From an uncultured Microcaldota archaeon (GTDB lineage: Archaea; Micrarchaeota; Micrarchaeia; Micrarchaeales; Micrarchaeaceae), in assembly GCA_903858385.1 (NCBI GenBank), contig CAIOIN010000089.1, positions 1 to 5,526 on the forward strand: a stretch of DNA of 5,526 nucleotides. Direction: 5' to 3'. Below, one piece after another: positions 4,621 to 5,526 of the stretch. A program made the position numbers and the translations under genes. The notes beneath the pieces are model-generated. The model did not search any database, was not told where the DNA came from, and was given only the letters and a program-made list of their open reading frames with translations. Positions within the stretch are counted from its first letter, which is position 1, and each line of letters opens with the position of its first letter.

Positions 4621-4641
4621 ATGTTTTGGTTGCATGGATAG
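4621..4641 (+). other. Possible six-codon upstream ORF overlapping the archaeosortase start
   Basis: The ATG at 4621 opens a frame of six codons (MFWLHG) closed by TAG at 4639-4641. A GAGG at 4612-4615 is 5 nt before this ATG, better placed than for the archaeosortase ATG at 4634, which lies inside the short frame in another phase. Ribosomes ending at the TAG could reinitiate backwards at 4634. A very short frame like this can arise by chance, so it is a candidate leader peptide only. Confidence 0.3.
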
Positions 4642-5526
4642 CAAAAAAGCCAAGCTGCTTGGGATAGCGGTCATCATCACCGCGTTCTTCTTTGGATCCA
4701 TCAATTCCATATTGGTGACAAGCCCCAGCGTCACCGATACCGATCCGAGCACGTACATCATAGTCGTGATGCTGATGCTCTTCTTCCTGATTGTGGCATC
4801 GGCAAAAGAGGAGTTGAAATTCGAGTTCAGCTTGAAGAACATCGCCTACGGTGCCATCATCTTCATGGCTTATCTTCTGCTGCTGTCGTATTCGAGAGTG
4901 GCGTTGTCATCCACATTCCAGTCGTACAGGATCGACGCGCTGCTGTTCACCGCGCTGCTCACTGCACTGATAATGTTGGTGTTCGGCTCCGAGGGGCTTG
5001 CGAAAATGAAGCAAGTGCTCGTCTATGCGCTGTTCGCTTCGCCGGTGGTGCTGCTGCCATTACTATCGCTGAACGGCGCATTCGCTAACCTCAATGCCGG
5101 ATTAGTCTATGGCTTGATACGTTCCGTCGGAGTTCCCGTGGTGAAGAACGGCCTGATTATCTCAGCACCCACCCTGGGCAGCATAACCATATCCACTACC
5201 TGCACGTCGATAGGCACGTTCATTGCGCTCGTCATGTTCCTTGTGCCGGTCGCCTATTTCTACGAGGGAAAATTGAAGTCGAAGGCGCTCTGGGTCTCTT
5301 CGGGCCTTGTCCTGATGCTCGCGCTCAATGTGCTACGCATGTCCGCCATATCGCTGATATGGGCTTACTACGGCATAGGCAGCGCGCTGAACCTATTCCA
5401 CACTTTCGCAGGCCAGCTCCTGTTCTACGCATCGATAATAATCATGCTTTTGCTCGCCGGCAGGTACGGGATGCACATCGGCGGAGGTAAGAGCAAGGAC
5501 AAGAAGGATATAGCGAGACTTGATAG
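4634..5526 (+). CDS. Archaeosortase/exosortase family membrane protein (3' end outside window)
   Basis: The frame stays open from the ATG at 4634 to the window end (297 codons seen). It encodes a polytopic membrane protein with hydrophobic segments near residues 8-28, 41-57, 69-86, 100-118, 127-146, 193-210, 218-246 and 259-276. The transpeptidase-like catalytic triad of the exosortase/archaeosortase family is present: Cys190 in ITISTTCTSIGTF (185-197), Arg235 in LNVLRMSAISLI (231-242) and His256 in FHTFAGQLLFYAS (255-267). Such enzymes process surface proteins with a C-terminal sorting signal and may attach them to lipid; no substrate with such a signal is in the window. After the last membrane segment comes a Gly/Lys-rich stretch, HIGGGKSKDKKDIARLD, that continues past the edge, so a further domain or just a tail may follow. 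An in-frame stop at 4619 and the lack of nearby alternatives fix the start. It has no TATA element of its own at the expected distance; the 5' leader may contain the C/D element. Confidence 0.88.
   Translation, partial: MDSKKAKLLGIAVIITAFFFGSINSILVTSPSVTDTDPSTYIIVVMLMLFFLIVASAKEELKFEFSLKNIAYGAIIFMAYLLLLSYSRVALSSTFQSYRIDALLFTALLTALIMLVFGSEGLAKMKQVLVYALFASPVVLLPLLSLNGAFANLNAGLVYGLIRSVGVPVVKNGLIISAPTLGSITISTTCTSIGTFIALVMFLVPVAYFYEGKLKSKALWVSSGLVLMLALNVLRMSAISLIWAYYGIGSALNLFHTFAGQLLFYASIIIMLLLAGRYGMHIGGGKSKDKKDIARLD

Noticed and set aside
1..5526. CRISPR array, insertion sequence or rRNA
   Set aside because: No regular repeat-spacer pattern, transposase-like frame, terminal inverted repeats or rRNA-like sequence seen on either strand.

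Overview
The window reads as archaeal chromosomal DNA. The evidence is a stand-alone zinc-ribbon ribosomal protein eL40, an archease, an archaeal-type PRC-barrel protein, an archaeosortase-like membrane protein, TATA-type promoters placed for leaderless or near-leaderless transcripts, GGTG/GTGATC-type ribosome binding sites, and a candidate C/D box sRNA. A protein that looks like DUF2666, together with the dense layout of short genes, makes a DPANN lineage such as Micrarchaeota my best guess. That placement is inference.

Layout. Positions 3-542 (+) hold an unrecognised helical, charged protein, possibly cut by the window edge. A nitroreductase (595-1125, -) converges on it. Then comes a minus-strand cluster read from right to left: PRC-barrel protein (2425-2132), ribosomal protein eL40 (2083-1931, 50 aa), a 72-aa winged-helix protein (1901-1683) and a DUF2666-like protein (1678-1205, TTG start). 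A gene-free stretch of about 300 bases (2468-2762) separates this cluster from a YpgQ/YedJ-type HD phosphohydrolase (2763-3422, +). The HD gene converges, with 2 nt between stop codons, on a nucleoside deaminase (3868-3425, -). The deaminase lies just downstream of tRNA-Gly(GCC) (3981-3909, -). An archease (4500-4063, -) follows.

The most interesting part is 4500-4640. A perfectly symmetric TATA element (4528-4540) sits between the archease and a rightward unit. On the plus strand, about 26 nt from its centre, begins a 58-nt element with all the parts of an archaeal C/D box sRNA: a 4-bp terminal stem, C, a 12-nt guide, D', a 3-nt spacer, C', a 12-nt guide, and D. It ends 16 nt before the start codon of an archaeosortase/exosortase-family membrane protein (4634 to past the window end; Cys190, Arg235 and His256 visible). 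A six-codon ORF with its own Shine-Dalgarno-like GAGG overlaps that start codon. The archaeosortase has no obvious promoter of its own, so the C/D element may be both a guide RNA and the 5' leader of the mRNA.

Functionally the window mixes RNA biology (eL40, archease as RtcB ligase partner, tRNA-Gly, C/D sRNA), nucleotide metabolism (HD hydrolase, deaminase), redox (nitroreductase) and surface-protein processing (archaeosortase). I see no mobile element, CRISPR array or rRNA.
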